DNA of 64,000 nucleotides from Roseihalotalea indica (GTDB lineage Bacteria; Bacteroidota; Bacteroidia; Cytophagales; Cyclobacteriaceae), in contig NZ_JAINFL010000011.1 of assembly GCF_022458895.1 (NCBI RefSeq), positions 154,947-218,946 on the forward strand, in the 5' to 3' direction. Position numbers and translations under genes: made by a program. Shown one piece after another: positions 42,093-52,133 of this stretch (positions within the stretch are counted from its first letter, which is position 1; each line of letters begins with the position of its first letter). The notes beneath the pieces are model-generated. The model saw only the letters and a list, made by a program, of their open reading frames with translations, was not told the origin of the DNA and searched no databases.

Positions 42093-43118
42093 TCAATCCT
42101 GCGTAACCGGAGCTAATGAAGATGCCCGAATGTTTAATGTGCCATTCAGAACCACCGTTTCGGCAGCGGCAAACCCATCAGCATTAATTTGTTTTAGCAG
42201 CAGGTTAGCTGCCGTTTTGCCGATCTCAAACGTAGGCTGACTGACGCTGGTCAGAGGCGGCTCAACCACTTCGGCCAGTTTAGATTCTGAAAAGCCTACC
42301 AATGCCACATCTTCCGGTATCCGCAATCCCGCCTGCTTCATAGCTTTCATGGCTCCGATAGCGGTTGGATCATTATTGGCAAAAATAGCATCGGGGAGAT
42401 TATTTTCAGCAATCAACCGTTCCATTACCTGACGGCCTTCTTCAATAAAGAACCCGGTCTCGATGATATGTTCTTTAGTATAAGGAATTGAAAACTTATC
42501 CATCGCCTTCCGAAACCCTTTAATTCGGTTCTGCGACAGACTCAGATGCTGATAGCCGGAAAAATGAAATATCTTTTGATACCCCTGCTTGATCAAATGC
42601 TCGGTAGCAAAATAAGCCCATTTATAATCATCAAAGGTAACTCGGGATGCCGGAATTTTTTCGTCTACCCGGTTGAAGAATACAATAGGATATCCTTTCT
42701 CCAGCATCTGCAAATAGTAATCATTATTATGCTTCTCGCTGGATAAGGAGATGATCATACCATCGACCATGTTGTCTTCCAGCGTTTGGATGTTTTTCAG
42801 TTCGGTGGTATAGCACTCATTCGATTGCATCACTAATACCTGATAGCCTTTCTCAATCAATACTTCCTGAATGCCGATGATCACCTCTGGAAAGTAACTA
42901 TTGACAAACTCCGGCACCACCACTCCGATGTTAAAGGTTTTTTGCTGAATCAGCTTGCGGGCAATGGGGTTAGGGCGATACCCCATCTCACGGGCTACCT
43001 TTAAAATCCGCTCCCGGGTATCTTTTCGGATATCATACTTATCGTTAAAGGCTCGGGAAACCGTTGAAATAGACACATTCAACTGCCGGGCTACATCTTT
43101 GATCGTTACATGCTTCAT
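42093..43118 (-). CDS. LacI-family transcriptional regulator
   Basis: A 341-residue repressor. The HTH is at residues 4-23 (T-I-K-D-V-A-R-Q-L-N-V-S-I-S-T-V-S-R-A-F), followed by the hinge helix A-R-K-L-I and a periplasmic-binding-protein-like effector domain (F-N-I-G-V-V-V-P-E-F, D-G-M-I-I-S-L-S, F-F-N-R-V, A-N-N-D-P-T-A-I-G-A). It is divergent from the sodium/solute symporter and its operators (43145-43189) lie just in front of its own start, so it should control itself and the plus-strand glycan genes. The ligand would be a sugar from the degraded polymer. Confidence 0.95.
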   Translation of the reverse strand: MKHVTIKDVARQLNVSISTVSRAFNDKYDIRKDTRERILKVAREMGYRPNPIARKLIQQKTFNIGVVVPEFVNSYFPEVIIGIQEVLIEKGYQVLVMQSNECYTTELKNIQTLEDNMVDGMIISLSSEKHNNDYYLQMLEKGYPIVFFNRVDEKIPASRVTFDDYKWAYFATEHLIKQGYQKIFHFSGYQHLSLSQNRIKGFRKAMDKFSIPYTKEHIIETGFFIEEGRQVMERLIAENNLPDAIFANNDPTAIGAMKAMKQAGLRIPEDVALVGFSESKLAEVVEPPLTSVSQPTFEIGKTAANLLLKQINADGFAAAETVVLNGTLNIRASSLAPVTQD

Positions 43119-43144
43119 CGTGCTTACGGTTTAGTCTTCAATTT

Positions 43145-43189
43145 CGGAAACGTTTCCGGGTTATGAAAACGTTTCCGAAAACGTTTCCG
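43145..43189. promoter_or_regulatory. Three LacI-type operators
   Basis: The palindrome CGGAAACGTTTCCG (43145-43158) is followed by GAAAACGTTTCC (43165-43176) and CGAAAACGTTTCCG (43176-43189). The centre AACGTT of each is the recognised core for LacI-family regulators. They lie 27-71 bp upstream of the LacI start and 95-139 bp before the symporter TTG, so they suit divergent control. Confidence 0.88.
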
Positions 43190-43283
43190 AAAACTTTTTT
43201 TTAAATATCAGAAGCAATAGTAGAGACACCTATGCTAATTTGTTAATAAACCTCACAAACAAACATAATCTAACAACAGTCTT

Positions 43284-44990
43284 TTGAAACCGCTGGATAT
43301 TTGGGCCCTGATTCTTTTTTCGCTGGTAGTATTTCTGATCGGACTCTCGTTTCTGAAATCAGGAAAGGATATTAAATCCTTCTTTGCAGCGGGCGGTGCG
43401 GTACCCTGGTGGATCAACGGCTTGTCCCTTTTCATGAGCTTTTTCTCTGCGGGCACCTTCGTGGTCTGGGGTTCCATTGCCTACTCCGAAGGTTGGGTTT
43501 CCGTAATGATTCAATGGACCATGGCGATTGCCGGCCTGCTGATCGGCTTTTTCATTGCTCCCCGCTGGAGAAAGACCGGAGCGGTCACCGCTGCCGAGTA
43601 CATTAGCCGCCGATTGGGAAATCAGACCCAAAAAATATACACCTACTTATTCCTGTTGATCGCCATGTTCACCACGGGTGCTTTTCTCTATCCGGTGGCG
43701 AAGATCGTACAGGTATCTACCGGCTTTCCGTTGGTTCCCTGCATTCTCATTTTAGGCGGGGCGATTACATTGTACACCGCCGCAGGGGGCTTATGGGCAG
43801 TTATTGTCACCGATGTATTGCAGTTTATTGTGCTCACCGCCGCAGTCATCATCGTCATTCCCCTTTCATTTCAGGCAGTTAACGGAGTTGGAAAATTTGT
43901 GCAGGAAGCTCCTGAAGACTTTTTTCGTTTGTTTAGTGAGCAATACAGCCCGGGGTTCATGATCGCCTTTGGGCTGTATAACCTCGTATTCATCGGGGGA
44001 AACTGGGCCTATGTGCAACGGTATACCAGCGTCTCCCGCCCCCGGGAAGCAAAAAAGGTAGGCTGGCTGTTCGGCTCGCTTTATCTGATCAGCCCCATCG
44101 TCTGGATGCTTCCTCCCATGATCTATCGCGTCCTTAACCCGGGATTAGAGGGCTTTTCCGATGAAGGGGCCTACCTGATGATGTGCAAGGCTGTGCTACC
44201 GGGTGGAATGCTTGGCCTGATGCTGGGCGGGATGGTCTTTGCTACTTCCAGCTCCGTCAATACCACGCTGAATATCTCGGCGGGTGTATTTACTAACGAT
44301 CTGTATCGCACCTTCTTTCCCAACAGCACCGACCAGAATAACATGCTGGTGGCTCGTCTGTCTACCCTCGTCTTCGGCGCTCTTACCATCGTCGTAGCAC
44401 TGCTGGTACCCCAGTTAGGCGGAATCGTTGAGGTTGTACTTACCGTAGCCGCGCTGACCGGTGGTGCCCTATACCTACCGCCGATCTGGTCGTTGTTCTC
44501 GCCTAGGCAAACCGGTGCCAGCATCTTAACCGCTACGCTGGTGAGCCTGGCCATCAATGTACTGTTTAAGTTCTGGGGAGATGCTCTGTTAGGATTTACC
44601 TTATCGCGAGCGGCCGAAATGGCGCTTGGGGTAGGCATTCCATTGCTGGTGCTGGCTGCCTTTGAGGTGTACTTCACCATTCGCAAACAGACTGACATCC
44701 GCTTTCAGACTGTATTTCATCGCTCAAATTCGGATGAGCCATCGAAAGAAACTGAGGACGAGGAATCCCAGGCCAATCTGCACGGCATGCGGGTCATTGC
44801 CTTCGGAATTCTGGCCGTAGCCACCCTGATTATCGGACTAGGCCTGCTGGCTGACTTCGGGCAAATGCTGGTCACCACCATTGGACTGGTTGTACTGATA
44901 CTGGGTGCCGCTCTGCTGATAAGAACCAATCGCATTAAAAAACTTCAATCTGATAAAAGCACACTGTATGATTCAAGAAAAGTTCACTGA
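43284..44990 (+). CDS. Sodium/solute symporter (SSS family)
   Basis: A 568-residue membrane protein with about 14 transmembrane helices. The first helix (I-W-A-L-I-L-F-S-L-V-V-F-L-I-G) comes straight after the start, so the TTG at 43284 is accepted as the start codon in the absence of an ATG. Typical segments are F-F-A-A-G-G-A-V-P-W-W near 35, G-G-N-W-A-Y-V-Q-R-Y, and A-T-S-S-S-V-N-T-T-L-N-I, the unwound helix with sodium-site Ser/Thr. It likely imports the released sugar. Overlap with the FAD oxidoreductase gene by 23 bp shows translational coupling, and the LacI operators lie upstream. Confidence 0.93.
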   Translation: MKPLDIWALILFSLVVFLIGLSFLKSGKDIKSFFAAGGAVPWWINGLSLFMSFFSAGTFVVWGSIAYSEGWVSVMIQWTMAIAGLLIGFFIAPRWRKTGAVTAAEYISRRLGNQTQKIYTYLFLLIAMFTTGAFLYPVAKIVQVSTGFPLVPCILILGGAITLYTAAGGLWAVIVTDVLQFIVLTAAVIIVIPLSFQAVNGVGKFVQEAPEDFFRLFSEQYSPGFMIAFGLYNLVFIGGNWAYVQRYTSVSRPREAKKVGWLFGSLYLISPIVWMLPPMIYRVLNPGLEGFSDEGAYLMMCKAVLPGGMLGLMLGGMVFATSSSVNTTLNISAGVFTNDLYRTFFPNSTDQNNMLVARLSTLVFGALTIVVALLVPQLGGIVEVVLTVAALTGGALYLPPIWSLFSPRQTGASILTATLVSLAINVLFKFWGDALLGFTLSRAAEMALGVGIPLLVLAAFEVYFTIRKQTDIRFQTVFHRSNSDEPSKETEDEESQANLHGMRVIAFGILAVATLIIGLGLLADFGQMLVTTIGLVVLILGAALLIRTNRIKKLQSDKSTLYDSRKVH

Positions 44991-47277
44991 GGCTGTACGC
45001 CCACCGCGCAGCAACGAAATAGAGGCTGACCTGGTGATTGTTGGCGGTGGTATATCTGGTACCTGCACCGCGCTCACGGCAGCCCGAGAGGGAGTGAAGG
45101 TCGTACTGGTTCAGGATCGACCAGTACTGGGAGGAAATGCCTCCAGCGAGGTACGTCTCTGGATTTTAGGCGCGACCTCCCACATGGGTAACAATAACCG
45201 CTGGGCCCGGGAAGGCGGAGTGATTGATGAACTATTGGTAGAGAACACCTATCGTAACAAGGAAGGAAATCCGCTCATTCTCGATACTATTCTACTGGAG
45301 AAAGTAACGCAGGAACCTAATATTACTTTGCTACTGAATACCTCGGTGTATGAGGTAAAGAAAAAATCAGCCCGGGAGATTGATAGTATTCGGGCATTCT
45401 GTAGCCAGAACAGCACCCAATACGTGCTCCGGGCACCCTTATTCTGCGATGCCTCGGGCGACGGGATTGTAGCCTTTCAGGCGGGCGCGTCATTCCGCAT
45501 GGGCGCTGAGTCACCGGATGAGTTTGACGAAGGCTTTGCCCCTGATATTGAAGATTACGGTGAATTACTGGGCCACTCGCTCTATTTCTATACCAAAGAT
45601 GCCGGATACCCGGTCAACTTCACCGCTCCCGCTTATGCCCATCAGGAGGTAGAAAAGCTACCGAGAATCAAAAACTACCAATTGCAGGACCACGGATGCC
45701 GCCTCTGGTGGGTAGAGTACGGCGGACGTATGGATACGGTACACCAATCCGAAGAAATTAAATGGGAACTGTGGAAGGTCATTTATGGTATTTGGCACTA
45801 TGTGAAGAACAGCGGGGAATTTCCAGAGGCCCATAATCTAACGTTAGAATGGGTCGGAACGATACCCGGAAAGCGGGAGAGCCGCCGGTTTATGGGAGAT
45901 TATATCCTCAATCAAAAAGACCTGGTAGAGCAGCGTCAGCACCCCGATGCCGTAGCGGTTGGCGGCTGGTCACTGGACCTGCACCCGGCCGATGGGGTCT
46001 ATAGCGAGAAGATGGGATGCAACCAATGGCATAGCAAAGGAGTGTACCAGATTCCCTACCGCTGCTACTACAGCAAAGATATTCAAAACCTCTTTCTGGC
46101 CGGACGTATCATCAGTGCTTCGCATGTGGCGTTTGGCTCTTCACGCGTTATGGCTACCAGTGGGCACGGGGCTCAGGCGGTAGGGATGGCGGCTGCTTTG
46201 TGCATACAACACCAGCAATTGCCCAGACAGCTTACCGAACCTGCCTATATGCGGGAATTGCAAAATGCACTCAACTACCGGGGGCAAAGCATTCCAGGAG
46301 TACCCATTCAGGATAGAACCAACCTGATACAACCGGCTCGGTTGGAAGCCTCCAGTACTTACTCACTAAAAGAGCTGCCGTACGATGGTCCGTGGATTTC
46401 GCTGACGAACGGTGCCGCTCAGCTCCTGCCCTTAGCAGCCCGGCAACATTACATATACCGGGTATTAGTGCATGCTGATCAGCCCACTACCCTGCACTGC
46501 GAACTGCGCATTAGCGGCAAGGTAGAGAATTTCACTCCGGAAATAACGCTGAGCCGCTTAACCATTGAGCTACACCCAGGCGAGCAATATATTAACCTCG
46601 ATTTCCAACGTGAGCTGGAAGAAGATCAATATGCATTTGTCACGTTTCTGAAGAACGCGCAGGTGCAGGTAAAAGGCTCTCGCCATCGAGTTACCGGAGT
46701 GCTATCAGTATTCAACGCTACCAACAAGGCAGTATCAAACCTGGGCTACCAGGACCCTCCCGAAGGATTAGGCATTGACCGCTTTGAATTCTGGATACCG
46801 GAACGAAGACCTGGTGGGCATAACCTAGCCATGCAGATTACCCCGGCTGTGGAAGCTTTTTCTACCCAACAGCTAAAAAACGGGTTTACCCGCCCTTACA
46901 TCCGCAGTAATGCCTGGGTAGCCGATCCGCTGGACACAACTCCCACGCTTCATTTGCGCTGGGATTCTCCTCAAACGATCAAAACCATTCAATTGCATTT
47001 TGATACGGACTTTGACCACCCGATGGAGTCGTCACTCATGGGGCACCCAGAGAACGTGATGCCTTTTTGTGTGCAGAGATACTCAATCCTGGATCAAACC
47101 GGACGCACCCTGTATCGACAGGAAGCCAATCATCAAACCATTAACCGCATTGTACTACCTCAAACAGTCGTCACCGATCAGCTTACAATACAGCTAGAGC
47201 ATCCTTCGGCTGATGTACCAGCGAGCTTGTTTGCGGTGTACTGCTTCTCCGATAAAATCAATTTCAACAACCAATAA
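44968..47277 (+). CDS. FAD-dependent oxidoreductase with C-terminal beta-rich region
   Basis: A 769-residue protein without signal peptide. The FAD-binding Rossmann motif is L-V-I-V-G-G-G-I-S-G-T-C-T-A near residue 25, followed by P-V-L-G-G-N-A-S-S-E-V-R. The end of the FAD domain is L-A-G-R-I-I-S-A-S-H-V-A-F-G-S-S-R-V-M near 380. The remaining ~300 residues form beta-sandwich-like modules of unknown role. The family is FAD_oxidored (Pfam PF12831), whose glycan-linked members are uncharacterised. A paralogue with the same two signatures ends the series at 61118. Possible role: oxidation of a sugar at one carbon before cleavage; that is inference from context. Confidence 0.87.
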   Translation: MIQEKFTEAVRPPRSNEIEADLVIVGGGISGTCTALTAAREGVKVVLVQDRPVLGGNASSEVRLWILGATSHMGNNNRWAREGGVIDELLVENTYRNKEGNPLILDTILLEKVTQEPNITLLLNTSVYEVKKKSAREIDSIRAFCSQNSTQYVLRAPLFCDASGDGIVAFQAGASFRMGAESPDEFDEGFAPDIEDYGELLGHSLYFYTKDAGYPVNFTAPAYAHQEVEKLPRIKNYQLQDHGCRLWWVEYGGRMDTVHQSEEIKWELWKVIYGIWHYVKNSGEFPEAHNLTLEWVGTIPGKRESRRFMGDYILNQKDLVEQRQHPDAVAVGGWSLDLHPADGVYSEKMGCNQWHSKGVYQIPYRCYYSKDIQNLFLAGRIISASHVAFGSSRVMATSGHGAQAVGMAAALCIQHQQLPRQLTEPAYMRELQNALNYRGQSIPGVPIQDRTNLIQPARLEASSTYSLKELPYDGPWISLTNGAAQLLPLAARQHYIYRVLVHADQPTTLHCELRISGKVENFTPEITLSRLTIELHPGEQYINLDFQRELEEDQYAFVTFLKNAQVQVKGSRHRVTGVLSVFNATNKAVSNLGYQDPPEGLGIDRFEFWIPERRPGGHNLAMQITPAVEAFSTQQLKNGFTRPYIRSNAWVADPLDTTPTLHLRWDSPQTIKTIQLHFDTDFDHPMESSLMGHPENVMPFCVQRYSILDQTGRTLYRQEANHQTINRIVLPQTVVTDQLTIQLEHPSADVPASLFAVYCFSDKINFNNQ

Positions 47278-47288
47278 AATTATTGCCT

Positions 47289-50200
47289 ATGAAACTCTTA
47301 CGATTACTATGTATTCTCCTGCTTGCCGGCAGCTCTCCGCTGTGGGCGCAGCAGCGTTCTGTCTCCGGTACGGTTACGACAGAAGAAGACGGGGCTTTAC
47401 CCGGCGTCAACATCCTATTAAAAGGAACCTCAACCGGTACCGTCACGGATATTGATGGAAACTTCAGAATGAATATCCCTAACAATGACGCCATACTGGT
47501 CTTCTCTGCTGTGGGTTATACCACCGAAGAAGTAGAGGTGGGTAATCAAACTGAAATTGATTTGCTCCTACTCCCCGATATCCAGTCGCTTTCCGAGGTA
47601 GTGGTGGTTGGTTACGGCACGCAGAATAAGGAAAACCTCACTGGCTCAGTAGAAACCATTGATGCCGATCGCATCACCAAACAACCGGTGATGCAAACCT
47701 CTCAGGCGCTGATGGGAACCGCCCCAGGCGTGACCGTACTGCAAAACAGCAGCCAGCCCGGTAGCGATGGAGGGACCATTCGCATTCGCGGCACCGGCAC
47801 ATTGGGTAACTCTAACCCACTGGTGCTGATTGATGGAGTACCGGGTGATATGAACGGGGTTGATCCTCGGGATATAGCCAACATTTCGGTGCTGAAAGAT
47901 GCGGCTTCGGCCTCTATTTATGGTTCCCGAGCTGCTAATGGCGTGATTTTAATTACTACCAAGCGCGGAAAAGAGGGCGGCTTCTCCGTAAACTACAGCG
48001 GCTACGGCGGCTGGCAGACGCCCACGAACTTTCCCAAGTACCTGGATGGCTATGGCTATTTGGTGAATTATAACCTGGCCCGGGAGAACCTAGGACAAGA
48101 TCCGTTGTACTCCCAGGAATATATTGACGCATGGCAAGCTAACCATGCTACTGATCCCGATCATTACCCCAATACCGACTGGGTTGATGAACTCTTTACC
48201 AAACCGGGATTCCAGCAAAGCCACCACCTGAGCCTATCGGGCGGCGGTGAAAATGCCCGGGTGCTGGGCTCGCTTTCTTTCATGGATCAGGATGGCAACA
48301 TTCCTAATTACAATTTCAAGCGATACCAGGGCCGTATTAATACCGACATTACGGTATCAGACAAGGTAGGTTTTAACTTTGACCTGAACGTCCGGCGTTC
48401 TGTTCGGCAGCAGCCGGAAGCTAACCTTCAGGAGGTTACCCGACAAGCCTACCGCATTCCACCAATTTTTGCTGCCCAGTATTCGGATGGTTCCTGGGGA
48501 CCGGGGTGGAACGGACAGAATCCCTTGGCTTCAGTGATGGAGGGAGGTTTTAACAATGAGGATTACAACTATGTGCGGGGTATTCTGAAGGCTCACTACA
48601 AGCCTATCTCGGGTTTGGAAATTGCCACCATGTATGCGCCGGAGTATAATGACTACTTCCAGAAAGCATTTAATCGTCAGTATCAGGTATACAACTTTGA
48701 CACCAAGGAACTGGAATACAACTACCCGGACCGCAACTCCCTCAGCCAGCGCAATAATCGCGACCTGACCCACAATTTTAACGCCACGGCTACTTATGAG
48801 AAAGACCTGGGCCGACACTTTATAAAAGGGCTGGTAGGGTACGAGCTGATCACTTTTCGCTACGATTACTTCACCGCCTACCGCGACAATTTCCCCTTGC
48901 AGGACTATCCTCAGCTCAACGTGGGTTCGCAGGATAATATGCAGAACGGTGGTTCGGCTTATGACTGGGGCTTGCAGTCTTACTTTGCCCGCATCAACTA
49001 CGACTACGACGGAAAGTATTTGCTAGAAGCCAACGTTCGTCGTGATGGTTCCTCTCGCTTCGCCGAAGGAAACAAATACGGGATATTCCCCTCAGTATCA
49101 GCCGGGTGGCGTATCTCCGAAGAAAACTTTCTCGCCGGGGTTGATTTCATCACCAATTTAAAAATCCGTGCCTCGTGGGGGCAGTTGGGTAACCAGCAGT
49201 TGGTAGATCAGAGTAATAACCCCATCATTTATCCTTTTGCATCCACTATCACCTTAGGACAGGATTTCTTGTTTGGAGGAACGCCCTACAGCGGAGCGGC
49301 TCAAACGGCTCTAGCCAATAAGGAAATCAGCTGGGAAACCACCGAAACGACCAACTTCGGCCTCGATCTGGGACTTTTTGCCAACCGCTTCACCCTATCT
49401 GCTGAGTACTACATCCGCAACACCCGCGATATTCTGCTACAGCTTCCCGTACCCATGACGATCGGCCTGGAATCTCCTTTCCAGAATGCCGGTAAAGTTC
49501 GTAACCAGGGCTGGGATCTGGCATTGGGCTGGCAGGATGAGGTCGGCAGCTTTAACTACAATGTAAACCTGAATGTGTCTGATGTGAAGAACGAGGTTAC
49601 CGATTTGCTGGGTGCCGGTCCGTTTATTAACGGCAACAGCATCATTCAGGAAGGCGATCCTATCAATGCCATCTACGGATACCAGTCGAGCGGCTACTTT
49701 CAGACTCAGGAAGAGGTTGATAACTCTCCGGCTCAGTTTGGTGCTCTGGCCCCCGGCGACATCAAATACGTGAACCAGTTGACCGAAGACACCAACGGCG
49801 ATGGTATTCCTGACCAGGCCGATGCGGTGATCAATGCCGATGACCGTATCGTGATCGGCAACCCATTTCCCCGGCTGACTTACGGTTTAAACATGGGGGC
49901 GGGCTACAAAGGCTTTGACCTGACCATTTTCATTCAGGGAGTGGGCAAACGCGACGTATATCTACAGGGAGATGCTATCTGGGCCTTCCAGAATGCCGGA
50001 AAAATTCAGGAGTGGCACCAGGATTACTGGACCCCTGAGAACCCCAACGCATCACATCCCCGACTGGTAGCTACCACCAGCCACAATAACTATGAGACTT
50101 CCGATTTCTGGGTGTGGAATGCCGCTTACACCCGGTTACGAAACCTCACCTTCGGCTACACTTTCCCGCAGACTATGATGGACGACATCTTTGTAGACCG

Positions 50201-50345
50201 ATTACGAATCTACTTCTCGGGCCAGAACCTGCTGACGCTGGATGATATGGCTCCCGGCTGGGACCCCGAAACTCCTAACAACACCACGGGCGGACTGTAT
50301 CCGATCACGAAAGTATTCACATTCGGTGTTGACCTAACCTTTTAA
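47289..50345 (+). CDS. SusC/RagA-type TonB-linked outer-membrane transporter
   Basis: A 1018-residue protein beginning at the ATG at 47289 (the frame is open from a TTG two codons earlier). Signal peptide ends W-A-Q-Q. Residues about 22-100 are the carboxypeptidase-regulatory-like domain (V-S-G-T-V-T-T-E-E-D-G-A-L-P-G-V-N), then a TonB box and plug (S-E-V-V-V-V-G-Y-G-T-Q, N-I-S-V-L-K-D-A-A-S-A-S-I-Y-G-S-R-A-A-N-G-V), followed by the large barrel ending F-G-V-D-L-T-F. It imports oligosaccharides with its SusD partner 10 bp downstream. The gene starts 11 bp after the FAD enzyme. Confidence 0.97.
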   Translation: MKLLRLLCILLLAGSSPLWAQQRSVSGTVTTEEDGALPGVNILLKGTSTGTVTDIDGNFRMNIPNNDAILVFSAVGYTTEEVEVGNQTEIDLLLLPDIQSLSEVVVVGYGTQNKENLTGSVETIDADRITKQPVMQTSQALMGTAPGVTVLQNSSQPGSDGGTIRIRGTGTLGNSNPLVLIDGVPGDMNGVDPRDIANISVLKDAASASIYGSRAANGVILITTKRGKEGGFSVNYSGYGGWQTPTNFPKYLDGYGYLVNYNLARENLGQDPLYSQEYIDAWQANHATDPDHYPNTDWVDELFTKPGFQQSHHLSLSGGGENARVLGSLSFMDQDGNIPNYNFKRYQGRINTDITVSDKVGFNFDLNVRRSVRQQPEANLQEVTRQAYRIPPIFAAQYSDGSWGPGWNGQNPLASVMEGGFNNEDYNYVRGILKAHYKPISGLEIATMYAPEYNDYFQKAFNRQYQVYNFDTKELEYNYPDRNSLSQRNNRDLTHNFNATATYEKDLGRHFIKGLVGYELITFRYDYFTAYRDNFPLQDYPQLNVGSQDNMQNGGSAYDWGLQSYFARINYDYDGKYLLEANVRRDGSSRFAEGNKYGIFPSVSAGWRISEENFLAGVDFITNLKIRASWGQLGNQQLVDQSNNPIIYPFASTITLGQDFLFGGTPYSGAAQTALANKEISWETTETTNFGLDLGLFANRFTLSAEYYIRNTRDILLQLPVPMTIGLESPFQNAGKVRNQGWDLALGWQDEVGSFNYNVNLNVSDVKNEVTDLLGAGPFINGNSIIQEGDPINAIYGYQSSGYFQTQEEVDNSPAQFGALAPGDIKYVNQLTEDTNGDGIPDQADAVINADDRIVIGNPFPRLTYGLNMGAGYKGFDLTIFIQGVGKRDVYLQGDAIWAFQNAGKIQEWHQDYWTPENPNASHPRLVATTSHNNYETSDFWVWNAAYTRLRNLTFGYTFPQTMMDDIFVDRLRIYFSGQNLLTLDDMAPGWDPETPNNTTGGLYPITKVFTFGVDLTF

Positions 50346-50355
50346 GAACGAACTC

Positions 50356-52047
50356 ATGAAAAATACAACCTATATATCTATCATCACCGGACTGTTGCTC
50401 TTATTGGGTTCTTGTGATGACGCACTGGAAAAGCTTCCCCTGGATGCTCCATCCGACGAAACTTTTTTCTCCAACCAGGCCGAGCTACAGCTGGGTATCA
50501 ACGGAGTGTACCGCTCACTGTACTGGCGATCCGGTAGCCTCCCCTATCCTATGGTCATGGACAATGCCACCGATCTGGGATTTTTGCGCACTGATTTTTC
50601 CGGTATGCAAACCTACTCCCGGGGTGCGCATAGCTCGGTCACCAGTGGATTTTCCGAAACCTGGCAGGAAATGTACAGCGGCATTGGCCGGGCAAACAAC
50701 CTGCTCAATAATATGGATCGAGCGCAGGATGAAGTCTCAGAAGCATTTTACCAGCAGGTGAAGGCCGAGGCTAAATTCATGCGGGCATATTTTTATTCCT
50801 GGCTCATCCAGCTTTACGGTGACGTGCCTTACATTACCGAACTGCAATCACTAGAAAACGCCGACGTCCCTCGCACTCCTAAAGCTGAAATCATCACCAA
50901 TCTGTTTACCGATCTGGACGAAGCGGCCAGCATCCTGCCCGACAGTTGGGGCGGCTCTGACGAAGGCCGAGCCACTAAAGGAGCCGCTCTGGCTCTGAAA
51001 GCTCGCATTGCCCTGATGAACGAACAGTACGATGTAGCTGCTCAAGCAGCCCAGGAGGTCATAGACCTGGGGGTTTACAGCCTCTACCCCGACTATGCCG
51101 AACTTTTCACCTATGCCGGACAACGCTCCGCGGAAGTGATTCTGGATATGCCGTTTCTGGTAGGGTTTGTGAATACCTCGGTACCTCAGGAACAGGGACC
51201 GCGTAACTCCAGTTGCTGGAGCCGTTTGGTACCTTCCCAGTTCGTGATCGACTCCTACGAATGCACGGATGGTCTACCCATTGATGAATCCCCACTGTAT
51301 AACCCTGCCACTCCCTTTGAGAACCGCGACCCGCGCCTGGATGCCTCCATCATTCGTCCGCAAAGTTTGTTTGCTACTTACGTTTTTGAAACGCACCCCG
51401 ATAGTATAGAAACCTGGCAGATTATTGACGGAAACGCCAAACGAGTGGCTAATCAGGATGTACTAAACCCCTTTGCCAGTTTTACCGGCTACCTCTGGAG
51501 AAAGTACACCAGCGAAACCGACCTACCCAATAACCGGTCTAACTCCGAACTGAACTTCATTCTGATGCGCTATGCTGAAGTGCTGCTGACCTATGCCGAA
51601 GCGAAGATTGAATTAGGCCAGATTGATGGTTCGGTACTGGAAGCCATGAATGCCGTACGGGCTCGGGCCTACGGCGTAAATGCATCCGCTACTGCCGAAT
51701 ATCCAGCAATTACCACGACCGACCAGGATGCATTGCGCAGATTGATTCGCCGGGAGCGCAAGGTGGAACTGGCCGATGAAGGTTTTCGTATGCTGGATAT
51801 TCACCGCTGGGGGATTGCTGAACATGTGATGCCCGGCACCCTGCTTGGTCGCCCCAAGGGTGCTTACGCGGACTTGAGTATCGTTCCTGAGATTGATGAG
51901 TACGGCCATCCTCAGTACGGTAGTGCCGAAGATCAGTTTCGTTCGGTAGATCAGCGCGTCTTTGAACCGGGGAAAGATTACCTGTGGCCCATCCCTCAAA
52001 AGGATATTGATGTGAATGATCAACTGGAGCAAAACCCAGCCTACTAA
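50356..52047 (+). CDS. SusD/RagB-type surface glycan-binding lipoprotein
   Basis: A 563-residue lipoprotein, signal ending L-L-L-G-S-C-D. The all-helical fold with TPR-like units is recognised by L-E-K-L-P-L-D-A-P-S-D-E-T-F-F just after the anchor, A-E-A-K-F-M-R-A-Y-F-Y-S-W-L-I-Q-L-Y-G-D-V-P-Y near residue 135, I-L-M-R-Y-A-E-V-L-L-T-Y-A-E-A near 405, and R-R-E-R-K-V-E-L-A-D-E-G-F-R near 455, followed by L-W-P-I-P. It acts as the lid of the SusC barrel. The C-terminus ends N-P-A-Y as usual (I-P-Q-K-D-I-D-V-N). Confidence 0.97.
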   Translation: MKNTTYISIITGLLLLLGSCDDALEKLPLDAPSDETFFSNQAELQLGINGVYRSLYWRSGSLPYPMVMDNATDLGFLRTDFSGMQTYSRGAHSSVTSGFSETWQEMYSGIGRANNLLNNMDRAQDEVSEAFYQQVKAEAKFMRAYFYSWLIQLYGDVPYITELQSLENADVPRTPKAEIITNLFTDLDEAASILPDSWGGSDEGRATKGAALALKARIALMNEQYDVAAQAAQEVIDLGVYSLYPDYAELFTYAGQRSAEVILDMPFLVGFVNTSVPQEQGPRNSSCWSRLVPSQFVIDSYECTDGLPIDESPLYNPATPFENRDPRLDASIIRPQSLFATYVFETHPDSIETWQIIDGNAKRVANQDVLNPFASFTGYLWRKYTSETDLPNNRSNSELNFILMRYAEVLLTYAEAKIELGQIDGSVLEAMNAVRARAYGVNASATAEYPAITTTDQDALRRLIRRERKVELADEGFRMLDIHRWGIAEHVMPGTLLGRPKGAYADLSIVPEIDEYGHPQYGSAEDQFRSVDQRVFEPGKDYLWPIPQKDIDVNDQLEQNPAY

Positions 52048-52133
52048 ATTCGGGTGATCAGCCCCGATGCAAGCAAAAAGGCTGATCGCTCATTTTATTG
52101 TTAACCCATAGTTCGGATTACCGGAAAGACTGT

